A stretch of DNA of 64,000 nt from Maribacter zhoushanensis (GCF_029350975.1 NZ_JARKMR010000005.1:62001-126000), one strand, 5' to 3'; counted from the stretch's first letter, positions 43,283-53,106 are shown. Program-made: numbers and translations. The notes: generated from the sequence alone by a model not told the origin.

Positions 43283-46200
43283 TTGAATCTGATTCTTAAA
43301 TACATCGTACTGGTATTTTGTTTCTTAGGAACATTGCACCTCGCTGCACAAAATAGTCAGGTTAGGGCATATACAATAGCGGATGGTCTACCGCAATCTC
43401 AAGTTTATGATGTACTGCAAGATGAAATGGGATACTTGTGGTTAGGCACTCAAGGTGGCGGACTCGCAAATTTTGACGGTGAAAATTTTGAAGTTTGGAA
43501 CGAAGGTGATGGTTTGCTTTCCAATTATATCGATGCTCTTTATACCGAGAACGATTCCCTTTTTATAGGAACCAGAAAAGGACTTTCTATAAAAGTAAAG
43601 AACAACTTTGTAAATTATAATTCCCCACAAATACTACAATTCTATAAGCCTGAAAATGTATTGTTCTTAGGGACTAAAAAAGGATTGTATACCTATGCCA
43701 AGAATAGTAAAATAAGCAAGATTAGCATAAATGCAGAAATAGATGTCAGCGAAATCAATTCCATACTTTTTGATGGAAATTACTATTGGTTAGCTACGAA
43801 TAATGGCTTGTGGAAGCTTAATGAATTGAGCGAATCAGCCACTGAAAAAACAAAAATTGAAGTAAATAATTTTAAGAGTGTAATTCAGCATAACAATAAA
43901 ATACTGGCTGCCACTTTTGATGATGGTGTTTTTGTAATGGATAGCGAGAATACTGATAATCAGTTTCTAATGCCGGAGCCATCGCGTATAAATTCAATGT
44001 CCATTCAAAATACAGATGAGCTTTGGATAGCCACAGATAATGATGGAATTACAATAGTTGAGACCACTAAGTTCTCTGAGCTAAAACGACTAAATAAATC
44101 TAACGGTTTAGCAACACCACACATTAGAAAAATCATAAATGATGACAACGGTAACCTTTGGATTGCAACTTCTGGTGGCGGATTCTACAAATATTTCCAG
44201 AATAATTTTAAGCATTATGACCAACGAACGGGCATAAAAGGCAATCGTATTTATGCGGTTCATAATGCCCCAGACGGATTATGGTTCTCTACTTCAGAAG
44301 CCGGCTTAGCAAAAATAGATTCCTCGGGAATTAATTCCTTACCAACTAAGGGTACATTTTTCGATGTTAAGATTAAAACGATTGATAGTGATTCAAAAGG
44401 TAATATTTGGGCAGGTTCAGATAATAGGGGATTGCTATTTCGAGAAACTAAAATGGTAGATAGTTTGGTGTTTTCGTCAAGCGAAACCTATTTAATACAA
44501 ATAGATACTGTTTCCATAAAAAGAACTACCAATCATATTATAGATGAAAGCAAAGGCTTTCCGTCAGATTGGGTGCGTACCATAATTGCAGAAGATGATT
44601 TTATGTGGGCAGCCACTTATGCAAATGGTATTGTAAAATTCAATTATTACCCAGATAATGACAGTCTCGTGGTCAGAAAGACATTTTCTAAGCGAAATGG
44701 TATTGAAGACATGCTTATAAAAAGCATGGTAAAAGCACGCGATGGTAAACTATGGTATGCTACACGAAAAGGGTATTTGGGCTATATAGAAAACAATAAG
44801 GTGACCAGTGTAGAAACAGGCTTGGAACAACAAACCGCAATCGGTACCATTTTGTTTCATGATGATACTATGTATTTGGGTACATCGGGCAAGGGAATTT
44901 GGTATGCCAATAGTACAAATCCTGTAAATTTTCAGCAATTAAAAGGCAGTAAAAATCTGTCTTCAAAAAATATATATCAGCTCATTTTTGATGACCAAGG
45001 TTTTCTTTGGGCAGGTTCTGAACGTGGCGTAGATAAGATAGAACTAAATACGGATAACCAAATATTAGACGTTTATCATTTTGGCAGAAACGACGGTTTT
45101 TTGGGTATTGAAACCTGCCTAAATGCTGTTGATAAAGATGATAACGGAAATATATGGTTCGGTGCTATTTATGGGCTGACCAAGCATATGCCTAGTGAGG
45201 GTAAAAAGGCATCGGCACCCCCAACACTGTATTTTACAGGAGTAGAGGAACGTTATAAAAATATAGACTCGCTTATACTAAAAGATTGGACGAATAGCAA
45301 AAAGGTATTGCAGTTATCTCCCGATCAAACGCAACTTGGCTTTTCATTCATAACAGTAGATGTTGACCACCCTAATGAAGTAGAATACAGAACAAAATTA
45401 GATGATACTGATTGGAGTCCGTGGGTTAGGGAAAACAAACAAAATTTTGCAGGATTAGCTTATGGTGCACATACCTTTTCTGCCCAATCTAGAAATTACA
45501 GATGGCAAGAAAGTGAACCCATAACATTCAGCTTTTTTATTGATAGTCCGCTGTATAAAAAAGATTGGTTTCAATGGACGGTACTGGCTTTGGCAATTGC
45601 AATAGTATTGGCAATTGGTTGGTATTATATTCGCAAGATTAAAGCCAGAAACAAAGCGGAACAAGAACGCTTAAAAACTCAGAACTATCTATTGACTTTA
45701 GAGCAAAAAGCATTGCAATTACAGATGAATCCGCATTTTATATTTAATGTATTAAATGGGGTAAAAGCTATGGCAGGCACCAAACCGGAGAAGATGGATG
45801 CTACCATTAATAGCTTTGCCATATTGTTGCGTGAAACCTTACAGAATTCTAGAAAAGAACATATAAATTTAGACCAAGAAATTAAGGCACTACGGCATTA
45901 CATAAAAGTAGAGCAATTGATGGCGCAGAAAACTTTTGAATATACTATTGATGTAAACACGGATCCCGATGCTGAAGAGATTTTGATTCCACCAATGTTG
46001 ATTCAGCCTTTTGTGGAAAATGCCATTAGACATGGTATTCTGAAAGGAGACAAGGAAGGGAAGCTAGAAATAGGTTTCAATACCACAGAAACTCATTTAC
46101 AGTGCAGTATTATTGACAACGGAATGGGTATTTTTAAATCGCAGAACGAAAAGCCAAAAACGGACCATCAATCTATGGCGTTGACAGTAACTAAAGAGCG

Positions 46201-46315
46201 ATTAGAATCCATTGCCGGTAAGAATACCTTGCAAATTAGTGAGATTAAAAATGACGACGGCAGCATTGGTGGTACCAAAATTAGCTTTAAAATACCATTA
46301 CTAACAGATTACTAG
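43283..46315 (+). CDS. LytS-like sensor histidine kinase with two-component propeller domain
   Basis: A 1010-residue sensor starting at TTG. It has a signal peptide, about a dozen propeller repeats (such as GYLWLGTQGGGLANFDG, GNLWIATSGGGFYKY and GNIWFGAIYGLTKH), a Y_Y_Y-type domain (about 670-740), one TM helix (about 760-785) and a LytS/HisKA-7TM-type kinase core: QMNPHFIFNVLN (phospho-His about 818), N-box PFVENAIRHGI and G-box IDNGMGI. It senses an extracellular ligand and phosphorylates the adjacent regulator, 7 bp downstream. In Bacteroidota such propellers often bind glycans or other polymers, but the ligand here is unknown. Confidence 0.9.
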   Translation: MNLILKYIVLVFCFLGTLHLAAQNSQVRAYTIADGLPQSQVYDVLQDEMGYLWLGTQGGGLANFDGENFEVWNEGDGLLSNYIDALYTENDSLFIGTRKGLSIKVKNNFVNYNSPQILQFYKPENVLFLGTKKGLYTYAKNSKISKISINAEIDVSEINSILFDGNYYWLATNNGLWKLNELSESATEKTKIEVNNFKSVIQHNNKILAATFDDGVFVMDSENTDNQFLMPEPSRINSMSIQNTDELWIATDNDGITIVETTKFSELKRLNKSNGLATPHIRKIINDDNGNLWIATSGGGFYKYFQNNFKHYDQRTGIKGNRIYAVHNAPDGLWFSTSEAGLAKIDSSGINSLPTKGTFFDVKIKTIDSDSKGNIWAGSDNRGLLFRETKMVDSLVFSSSETYLIQIDTVSIKRTTNHIIDESKGFPSDWVRTIIAEDDFMWAATYANGIVKFNYYPDNDSLVVRKTFSKRNGIEDMLIKSMVKARDGKLWYATRKGYLGYIENNKVTSVETGLEQQTAIGTILFHDDTMYLGTSGKGIWYANSTNPVNFQQLKGSKNLSSKNIYQLIFDDQGFLWAGSERGVDKIELNTDNQILDVYHFGRNDGFLGIETCLNAVDKDDNGNIWFGAIYGLTKHMPSEGKKASAPPTLYFTGVEERYKNIDSLILKDWTNSKKVLQLSPDQTQLGFSFITVDVDHPNEVEYRTKLDDTDWSPWVRENKQNFAGLAYGAHTFSAQSRNYRWQESEPITFSFFIDSPLYKKDWFQWTVLALAIAIVLAIGWYYIRKIKARNKAEQERLKTQNYLLTLEQKALQLQMNPHFIFNVLNGVKAMAGTKPEKMDATINSFAILLRETLQNSRKEHINLDQEIKALRHYIKVEQLMAQKTFEYTIDVNTDPDAEEILIPPMLIQPFVENAIRHGILKGDKEGKLEIGFNTTETHLQCSIIDNGMGIFKSQNEKPKTDHQSMALTVTKERLESIAGKNTLQISEIKNDDGSIGGTKISFKIPLLTDY

Positions 46316-46322
46316 AAGACTT

Positions 46323-47072
46323 ATGCATACAGCGATTATAGTAGAAGATATGATTGACGCCTTAACCCTTTTGAAAAAGGATATTGAGACGCAACACCCA
46401 GATATTGAAATTATCGCTACGGCACAGAGTGTAGTAGAAGCCGCAAAGGTGCTACGTAAAAATCAGCCCGATATTTTGTTTTTGGATATTATGTTAGGCG
46501 ATGGTACAGGCTTTGATATTCTGGAAATTTTCCCCGACTTAAAATCGAAAATCATATTCGTAACGGCTAGTGATGAGTTCGCGATAAGAGCCTTCAAATT
46601 TGCAGCAATAGATTATGTTTTAAAACCATATTCAAATGACGATTTAAGTTTAGCGATTGCTCGCGCAAAAGAGCAGTTACAGCCCAATAAAGAGCGTTTA
46701 CAGATTTTAAAGGAGACCATTTCAGCGCCAGAGAAAAAACCTAATAAGATATCGTTACATACGCTAGATCAAATTATCATTGTTAGTCTAGACGATATTA
46801 TCAGGTGTGAATCCGATAGTAACAACACCATTTTCCACCTTCAAGATAAACGCAAGATATTCGTAACAAAGACCCTAAAATACTTTGCCGATTTATTAAG
46901 TAGTCACGATTTTGTTCGTGTACACCAAAGTCACTTGGTCAACCTACAATGCATCAGCGCCTATATCAAAACAGATGGGGGTTATTTAATGTTGAAGAAT
47001 GGAGAAAACGTACCTGTATCTGTGCGAAAGAAAACCGAAATTATTGAGATTTTGGATAAGATGCATAGGTAA
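46323..47072 (+). CDS. LytTR response regulator
   Basis: A 249-residue regulator with a receiver domain (acidic pocket VEDM, phospho-acceptor Asp55 in ILFLDIMLGD, Lys in DYVLKPYS) and a C-terminal LytTR DNA-binding domain (about 145-249), recognised by IIRCESDSNNTIFHLQDKR and FVRVHQSHLVNL. It is phosphorylated by the propeller kinase encoded just upstream. LytTR proteins bind direct repeats, and two matching repeats are found before 37562 and 39945, so the system probably activates its own operon. Confidence 0.93.
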   Translation: MHTAIIVEDMIDALTLLKKDIETQHPDIEIIATAQSVVEAAKVLRKNQPDILFLDIMLGDGTGFDILEIFPDLKSKIIFVTASDEFAIRAFKFAAIDYVLKPYSNDDLSLAIARAKEQLQPNKERLQILKETISAPEKKPNKISLHTLDQIIIVSLDDIIRCESDSNNTIFHLQDKRKIFVTKTLKYFADLLSSHDFVRVHQSHLVNLQCISAYIKTDGGYLMLKNGENVPVSVRKKTEIIEILDKMHR

Positions 47073-47248
47073 TTAGTATCAGAAAAATGACATTTATTAC
47101 TTCTTTTAAATTTAATACAGCTAAATATTATTTAAAAGTAAAGTAAGAAACTTTTATTCCGGGAATGAATTTCAATTAAAATGAAATTATTCTTGCAAAT
47201 TCAAGCTGTAGTAGTATCCCGAAAATCTAAATAATTATCCTATTTTTA

Positions 47249-47256
47249 TATATTTG
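47249..47256 (+). promoter_or_regulatory. -7 element for the XRE/GHKL/HNH/methylase island
   Basis: TATATTTG, a full match to TAnnTTTG, 19-26 bp before the XRE start codon at 47275. No clear -33 TTG is present, which may mean a weak or regulator-dependent promoter. Confidence 0.55.
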
Positions 47257-47274
47257 TGTCAAACATTTCTAAAG

Positions 47275-47499
47275 ATGACAGAAATAGGAAAACTCTTGGA
47301 GAAAAAATCAGTTAATAAAGCTGAAATATCCAGAAGAACAGGAATAAGTGCTTCAAGACTAAGTGAATTGAGTTTAAAAAACTCTACACGTTTGACAGCT
47401 GAAGAACTTTATTTAATTGCTTTAGCAATTGATAGCAAACCTGCTGATGTTTTAGAAGAAGTTTGCAAACATTTAAAATTAGAGGTAAATAATGACTAA
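47275..47499 (+). CDS. Small XRE-family helix-turn-helix regulator
   Basis: A 74-residue protein from the ATG at 47275, chosen because upstream residues do not fit a HTH protein and the -7 element sits just ahead. The HTH is NKAEISRRTGISASRLSEL, followed by TRLTAEELYLIALAI as in Cro/C-protein-like regulators. It overlaps the GHKL gene by 8 bp and so is translationally coupled with the first effector gene. Small XRE proteins of this kind act as controller (C) proteins in restriction-modification loci; such control is inferred from the position. Confidence 0.85.
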   Translation: MTEIGKLLEKKSVNKAEISRRTGISASRLSELSLKNSTRLTAEELYLIALAIDSKPADVLEEVCKHLKLEVNND

Positions 47500-49921
47500 G
47501 ATTGCTTTCAAAGTTTCTGCAAGAGCGGGAAAATTATTGGGTAGAGAAAATTTCTCTAACCCAGAAGGAGCTATTATCGAATTAGTCAAAAACTCTTATG
47601 ATGCTGATGCAAAAAACTGTCTTGTACTTTTTGACATTCCAACAAAAAAGGTAAAAGACGACGATGGAAAAGAAATTGAAATTCCTGTAAGAGAAAAAAG
47701 CATCCTTTAAATTATTGACAATGGTGAAGGAATGACTGTAGAAGTTATTAAAGACCACTGGATGCAAATTGGAACAGGCAATAAAGAGAAAGATTATATC
47801 TCTCACGATAAAAGAACTAAGACTGGAGCAAAAGGAATTGGGCGTTTTGCATTAGACAGGCTAGGATTTGAAACTGAAATGTGGACTCTTTCCAAAAATG
47901 CAAAAGATGGTATTGGCTCTTTTTGGAAAATGGATTGGAATCAATTTGATAATGCGGACAAAGCTATTTCACAAATTGAAGCAGAATTAGAGACTGAAAA
48001 AATTGACTTAAAGAGTAAAATTAAAAGCCTTACTAATGACAATGTGCTTATGGAAAAAGTTATAAGAGATTTAAACTTTGATAAAGGTACAATCATTAAA
48101 ATAGCACACTTAAAAGATGATTGGTTCAACGAAGAGACATCTTCTGTCTTTAAAAGTTTAGAAGCTTTAATTCCACCAAAAGAACTTAATATTCCTTTTG
48201 AAGTCTTCTTTAAACATTTTCAACAACCAAAAGAGTTTGGTAAAGTTGATACCGCATTTTTTAACGATTTTGACTATAAACTAAAAGCTAGTTATGATGC
48301 CGAAAATCTGAATGTAGATTTCGAAATCATAAGGAATGAAATTGACATTAAGTCATTAAAAAAGAAATATCCCAACGTATATAAAAGCAAAAGTCATCCC
48401 TATGACTTACAAACCATAGAAAACAAAACATTTAAGTATTCGAAGTCTATTGACAAAGTATTAGAATGGAAACTTAATAGTTCCAATAGAAAATTATTGA
48501 AGGAGGTCGGGAGTTTTGATTTTACATTTTTTTACTTAAAACTTACAAATTCATTAAAAGAAGGCTATCCTTATAAAACTATATCTGCAAGTGAAAGAAA
48601 ATCAATTTTAAAAAGATTTGGGGGTGTTAAAATATATAGAGATTCTTTTAGAGTTAGACCTTATGGAGACCCTAATAACGATTGGCTTCGATTGGGTTAT
48701 CGTGCAGCACAAAGTCCTGCTGGTCCAGGTCAAAGAATTGGCGACTGGAGAGTTAGGCCAGAATCTACTGCCGGTATAATTACTATTTCTAGAAGTACTA
48801 ATCCATTATTGGTAGATAAAGCTGATAGAGGTGCATTACAAGAAAATGAAACTTTTGAAATTTTCAAACTTATTCTCACGGGTATTATTAATGAATTTGA
48901 ATATGATAGAACAAAAATTCTTAATCCTATCTATTTAGAACAAAAGAAGAAAGCAAAAGAAAAAAAGGAAAGCGAAATTCAAAAAAGAGCGGAAGCACTT
49001 GCTAATAAGATAATAGAACAAAGGAAAAAAGTAGAAGAGTCTATTTACGGTAAGAAAGGAAAAACTGATTTATTTGAGGAAAAGAAGGAAGAGGAAGAAA
49101 AAAAATCCTATGAAGAGGCTTTTAAAGACACCTTTAAAGCAATTGATGATGAAAAGGCAGAGCAAGAGAACCAAGAAATTGTTCAAGTACGATCATTGGC
49201 TAGCTTAGGACTCGTAGTGTCTTCTTTTGCTCATGAATTAAAGGAAATTAAAGATAATGCAGTAGAGATAAAAGAACTAGAAGTATTATTTAAATCTATT
49301 GTTCCAGAAGAAAAGAAAAAGTCTGTTGAATATAAAGACGGTATTGATATTATAGAATTATTAGATGAAAATTCTGATAAGATAATTCATTGGGTAGATT
49401 ATGCGTTAACGGCAATTAAAAAAGATAAGAGAACTAGGGGAAAGTTTGAATTTTCTGGCTTCCTCAAGTCTTTAGATAAATCTTGGAGTAGAATTTTTAA
49501 GAAAAAAGATATTTCATTAAATATTGTTGATGAAACCAAAGATAACCCATACGACTTTAGAGCATTTGAAATGGATATCTCAACAATATTCACTAATCTC
49601 ATAAACAATTCAATCGATTCATTCAACAATTTAACAGAGGTACAGAAAAGAATCATCAATATCTTAGCAAAAGTTAAAGATAATTCTATTGAAATATTAT
49701 ACTCAGATAATGGAGTTGGATTAGATGAAGTTTTTGAAGACAAGGAAGAAATATTTTTACCTTTTAAAACTGCAAAAAGGGATAGAAGAGGTAAAGAAAT
49801 AGGCACAGGTTTAGGTATGTACCTAGTGAAATCTGTAATTGATGATAACAATGGAACTATCGATATTCTAGAACCAGAAAAAGGCTTTTCGGTGATGATA
49901 TCATTTCTGCTAAGAAAATAA
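47492..49921 (+). pseudogene. Double GHKL ATPase / histidine kinase, interrupted by an in-frame stop
   Basis: Codons 1-72 and 81-809 are one frame interrupted by TAA at 47708-47710. The stop falls between the N-box IIELVKNSYDADA and the G1 box IIDNGEGM of an N-terminal Hsp90/MORC-like GHKL ATPase; the codon was probably AAA or GAA. A central region (about 260-420) resembles MORC/MutL-type transducers (GQRIGDWRVRPESTAGII), then a coiled coil (420-560). A second, histidine-kinase-like core follows: H-box SSFAHELKEIKDN (about His581), N-box TNLINNSIDS, G1 SDNGVGLD, F-box EIFLPFKT, G2 GTGLGMYLVKSVI. It is followed 6 bp later by a receiver protein. The downstream frame from 47732 lacks the N-box of the first ATPase. 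Whether the stop is real, a sequencing error or read through is unknown. Confidence 0.8.
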
Positions 49922-49927
49922 AAATTT

Positions 49928-50596
49928 ATGGAGGCTAAATATAGAATTGGTTACATCGATGAAGATGTTAAACAAGTCAAGAAATATCAAAGACGTTTTA
50001 GAAATTATGGAATAGAAATAATTGGTTATGAATTCCATAAAGGAATGACTTTAGACGAACTAATGCATCAAGTTTATGAATCTGATATAGATTTATTGAT
50101 GATTGATTATAAGTTAAACGAAACTAACCAAGTTACTTTTAACGGAGAAGTAGTAGAAAGTGAGTTTTATGACAAGAAACCTTTATTTCCGCATATTATT
50201 TTTACTAATAAGGTTGAGCAGGCTGAACCTCACGTAGAAGACTGGAAAATTATTTTTGATAAAGATGATATTTTTAGTGAAGACGATGAAGATGAGAAGA
50301 AAATACAGCATTTTATAACAACATTGTTTAAGAGTATCGAACAATATAAAAATCACGTTAATAAAAAGAAAGTCATTGTATCAGAACTATTAGAAAAGGG
50401 AGAGAAAGAAGGTTTAACAGCTTCCGAAAAAGATTTATTAGTTTCTAAACAAGAGGAATTATTAGCTTTAGATAAAAGTGAGAAAAATGAAATACCGAAG
50501 CATTTATTAACTGAAAAGACATTATACGATTTGTCTAAAACTAAAAAAGATGCCGAAGATTTTCTTCAATCTCTAATAGATAAAAGAAAAAAGTAA
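49928..50596 (+). CDS. Receiver-domain protein with C-terminal coiled coil
   Basis: A 222-residue protein. The first 115 residues read as a receiver domain: acidic pocket IDED (11-13), phospho-acceptor Asp60 in DLLMIDYKL, conserved Thr93 in HIIFTNK and Lys112 in IIFDKDD. There is no DNA-binding output domain; residues 125-222 are helical and charged. It lies 6 bp after the GHKL/kinase gene and 7 bp before the HNH nuclease gene. The likely reading is a phosphorelay from the kinase-like protein to this receiver, which may gate the nuclease; this is inference. Confidence 0.8.
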   Translation: MEAKYRIGYIDEDVKQVKKYQRRFRNYGIEIIGYEFHKGMTLDELMHQVYESDIDLLMIDYKLNETNQVTFNGEVVESEFYDKKPLFPHIIFTNKVEQAEPHVEDWKIIFDKDDIFSEDDEDEKKIQHFITTLFKSIEQYKNHVNKKKVIVSELLEKGEKEGLTASEKDLLVSKQEELLALDKSEKNEIPKHLLTEKTLYDLSKTKKDAEDFLQSLIDKRKK

Positions 50597-50603
50597 TTGG
50601 TAT

Positions 50604-51230
50604 ATGAAAGTAAGAGCAACATTACCAATTAGAAGAACAGTTACTACTAAACAACCAACTGGTAAAAATTGGAGCGAACATAAACCTGACCTACATGAAG
50701 ATTTTAATAATTGTTGTGGCTATTGTGACTCTTTTGACGGGTTTAGTCATACATATTTTGAAGTCGACCATTTTATTCCAAAGAGTCTATTTGAAAAAAA
50801 TGGAAATATTGATTATTGTCAATATGACAATCTCACTTATTCCTGCAAATATTGTAATAATAAAAAGGGAAGTAAATGGCCATCAAAAGATGAAACTATT
50901 CCAAATATTAACGACCAAGGGTTTGTTGACGCTTGTCTATCTGATTATGAAAATCATTTGTATAGAACAACCTCAGGTAGTATAATGTGGAAAACAAATT
51001 TGGGTAAATGGATGGCTACTAAAGCCTTTCGATTTGATGAAAGAGAACGTTCAATAATTGTTTTGTGGAATTTGAATGAACTAAGAAAAATCATAAATGC
51101 CTTAATAGTTGAGTTAGAAAACTACCAAATTGGTGATGGTACATATGAAGTAATAAAAGAGAAATTGGGGGATTATTCTCTAAAATATTTTATTTATCAT
51201 CAAGAATTGATGGAATATTATAATGAATAA
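50604..51230 (+). CDS. HNH endonuclease
   Basis: A 208-residue protein with an HNH nuclease motif: paired cysteines CGYC (38-41) and CKYC (81-84) that hold a structural zinc, the catalytic EVDHFIPKS (Asp55-His56), YDNLTYS (Asn76) and NNKKGS (85-90). The fold matches the HNH family of McrA-like restriction and retron-associated nucleases. It probably cleaves DNA. It overlaps the methyltransferase gene by 8 bp, which ties nuclease and methylase expression and is the usual arrangement for a modification-protected nuclease. Confidence 0.88.
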   Translation: MKVRATLPIRRTVTTKQPTGKNWSEHKPDLHEDFNNCCGYCDSFDGFSHTYFEVDHFIPKSLFEKNGNIDYCQYDNLTYSCKYCNNKKGSKWPSKDETIPNINDQGFVDACLSDYENHLYRTTSGSIMWKTNLGKWMATKAFRFDERERSIIVLWNLNELRKIINALIVELENYQIGDGTYEVIKEKLGDYSLKYFIYHQELMEYYNE

Positions 51231-52794
51231 AAAAAGTACAGGTTCATATTACACGCCAGCATATTTGGCAAGTTTTATTTCTAAAAGAGTCTTATCTCAT
51301 TTTGGAAACCGAGCTCGTATGTCAATATTAGAGCCAAGTGTCGGTGATGGAGCATTTATTTCAGAATTAGAAAAGGAAAGAAGCATAGATATCAATTTAA
51401 CTGCATTAGATATTAATAAAGTTGAATTAGAAAAAGCAAGTGATAGATGGAGCAAAAAAGCAGTTTCATTTATAGAAACGGACTTCTTAGAATTTTCAAC
51501 TAGTAAAAAATATTCGGCTGTAATTGGGAATCCGCCTTATGTCAAAAAAAACATACTTACATCAAAACAAATTGCATTAAGTAAAGAAATACATTCTAAT
51601 GAAAATTTGACTGAAGCGTCAGTTAAAAATATTTGGACTACATTTTTGGTGAAGGCAAATACATTGTTGGTTAAAAATGGAGTTCTAGCATTTGTCTTAC
51701 CATCAGAATTATTACAAGTTAAATTCGCAGAAGAAATTAGAGAGTATTTAAAAGCTCAATTTGAAAGAATTGAAATATTTACTTTCAATGATTTAATGTT
51801 TGAGTGCAAAGGTCAAGATACCATTGTTCTTTTCGCTTTTAAAAAAGCTGATGATAAAGGCGAGTTTTTTACTAATATTACTTCTAAAGAAGCTTTAATG
51901 AACAATAGATTCATTTTGAAAAATAATGAATTGCTTGTTTCGTCAAATGTAAAATGGACACATCATTTTTTAACTTCTGATGAATTAACTTTTATAGACA
52001 ACCTCAAGAATGAGCTTAAAACTGTAAATGATTATTCGATTTCAAAGCCTGGTATCGTAACCGCTGCAAATAAGTTTTTCATTATCGATAAAGAAACCGA
52101 AAAACAATATAATTTATCCAGATTTACGAAACCAATTATACAAAAGGGTCAATTTGTAAATGGAAGTGTTGTGTTTAATAACGAAGACTTAAAAAAGCTT
52201 GAGGATAATAAAAAACCTTCTAAGCTTCTTCAATTAAACGATGACGTAAAAATTTCCAAGAAGCTAAGAGAATATTTACAATTAGGTGAATTGGAAGAAA
52301 TACCTGAAAGGTATAAATGTAAAATTAGAAATAATTGGTATGTTATTCCAAATATATCTGAAAAACCAGATGCATTTTTCTTTAAACGAAGCCATTTATA
52401 CCCTAAACTTTTAAAAAACAATTCTAATGCATTAGTGACTGATTCTGCATATAAAGTAGGAATGAGAAATGATTATGATTTAAATAGTTTTGTATACTCT
52501 TTTTATAATACGTTGACCCTGTTATTATCTGAATTAGATGGTAGATATTATGGTGGTGGCGTTTTAGAGCTTATTCCGAGTGAATTTAAGAAATTACCTA
52601 TTCCTTACATTAAAATAAACAGTATGGATTTTGATAATTTTACAACAAGTTTCAAGGAAAAGTCAAGTATTGAACAAATACTAACACATAATGACTTTAA
52701 TATTCTAAATTCTACCTTAGGAATAAATAATGAGGATATAATAAAATTAACAGATATAAGGAATAAACTGAAAAAGAAAAGATTACGGAATTAA
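51223..52794 (+). CDS. Adenine-N6 DNA methyltransferase (Eco57I/type IIG-like class)
   Basis: A 523-residue methyltransferase opening with TGSYYTPAYLASFI, then SAM motif I EPSVGDGAF (37-45) and catalytic motif IV NPPY (103-106), which together indicate N6-adenine methylation of DNA. The C-terminal 300 residues probably form the target recognition domain (VIPNISEKPDAFFFKRSHLYP). No nuclease domain is visible in it, so cutting would come from the HNH protein. Last gene of the island; the next gene is 312 bp away. Confidence 0.9.
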   Translation: MNKKSTGSYYTPAYLASFISKRVLSHFGNRARMSILEPSVGDGAFISELEKERSIDINLTALDINKVELEKASDRWSKKAVSFIETDFLEFSTSKKYSAVIGNPPYVKKNILTSKQIALSKEIHSNENLTEASVKNIWTTFLVKANTLLVKNGVLAFVLPSELLQVKFAEEIREYLKAQFERIEIFTFNDLMFECKGQDTIVLFAFKKADDKGEFFTNITSKEALMNNRFILKNNELLVSSNVKWTHHFLTSDELTFIDNLKNELKTVNDYSISKPGIVTAANKFFIIDKETEKQYNLSRFTKPIIQKGQFVNGSVVFNNEDLKKLEDNKKPSKLLQLNDDVKISKKLREYLQLGELEEIPERYKCKIRNNWYVIPNISEKPDAFFFKRSHLYPKLLKNNSNALVTDSAYKVGMRNDYDLNSFVYSFYNTLTLLLSELDGRYYGGGVLELIPSEFKKLPIPYIKINSMDFDNFTTSFKEKSSIEQILTHNDFNILNSTLGINNEDIIKLTDIRNKLKKKRLRN

Positions 52795-53106
52795 GGCTCA
52801 AAAACAAATTCTCAAACTATCTTCAATTCCATTTCAAAATCCCTTCCGAAGTACAAAAAATCCCCACCCCATTTTTATATAATTCTTAAAAGCAGCATTA
52901 AAAGTTATATTTTATGTTAAGGTTAACATAATTGTATCTAAAGCCTAACTATTTTTAGGGAGCACGAATAATTAAGTTAAAGATATTTCTAGCTCAATCG
53001 CGAGAATAACTCAATAAGGTAGTTAAATTTTCATATGATTAAATTAGAAATAGTTTTTTTCTTAAAGAACAACGCTAACAGCATTGAAACACTATAAAAC
53101 TAACAC
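52795..53106. other. 312-bp intergenic region between the defence island and tldD
   Basis: No credible gene is visible. It contains a 20-bp palindrome (52912-52931, listed separately) and an A/T-rich leader before tldD. I see no terminator directly after the methyltransferase and no tRNA, direct repeat or integrase remnant that would mark an attachment site. Confidence 0.5.
52912..52931. promoter_or_regulatory. Palindromic operator-like sequence TTATGTTAA-GG-TTAACATAA
   Basis: Perfect 9-bp arms around a GG centre, 175 bp before the tldD start and 117 bp after the methyltransferase stop. It has the look of a binding site for a dimeric HTH regulator. A hairpin is also possible but has no loop of usual size. 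Confidence 0.45.

Noticed and set aside
47164..47192. Imperfect inverted repeat (GAATGAATTTCA with TGAAATTATTC) after the LytTR gene
   Set aside because: Arms differ by one extra base and no T run follows; too weak to call a terminator or operator.
47275..52794. Integrase, tRNA or direct repeats marking the island as an integrated element
   Set aside because: None found at either edge; the island is called foreign-looking only from its content and apparent AT richness, which I did not compute.
52964..52973. ACGAATAATT before tldD resembling a LytTR half-site
   Set aside because: Single copy with no partner 21 bp away and no matching offset to a -7 element.
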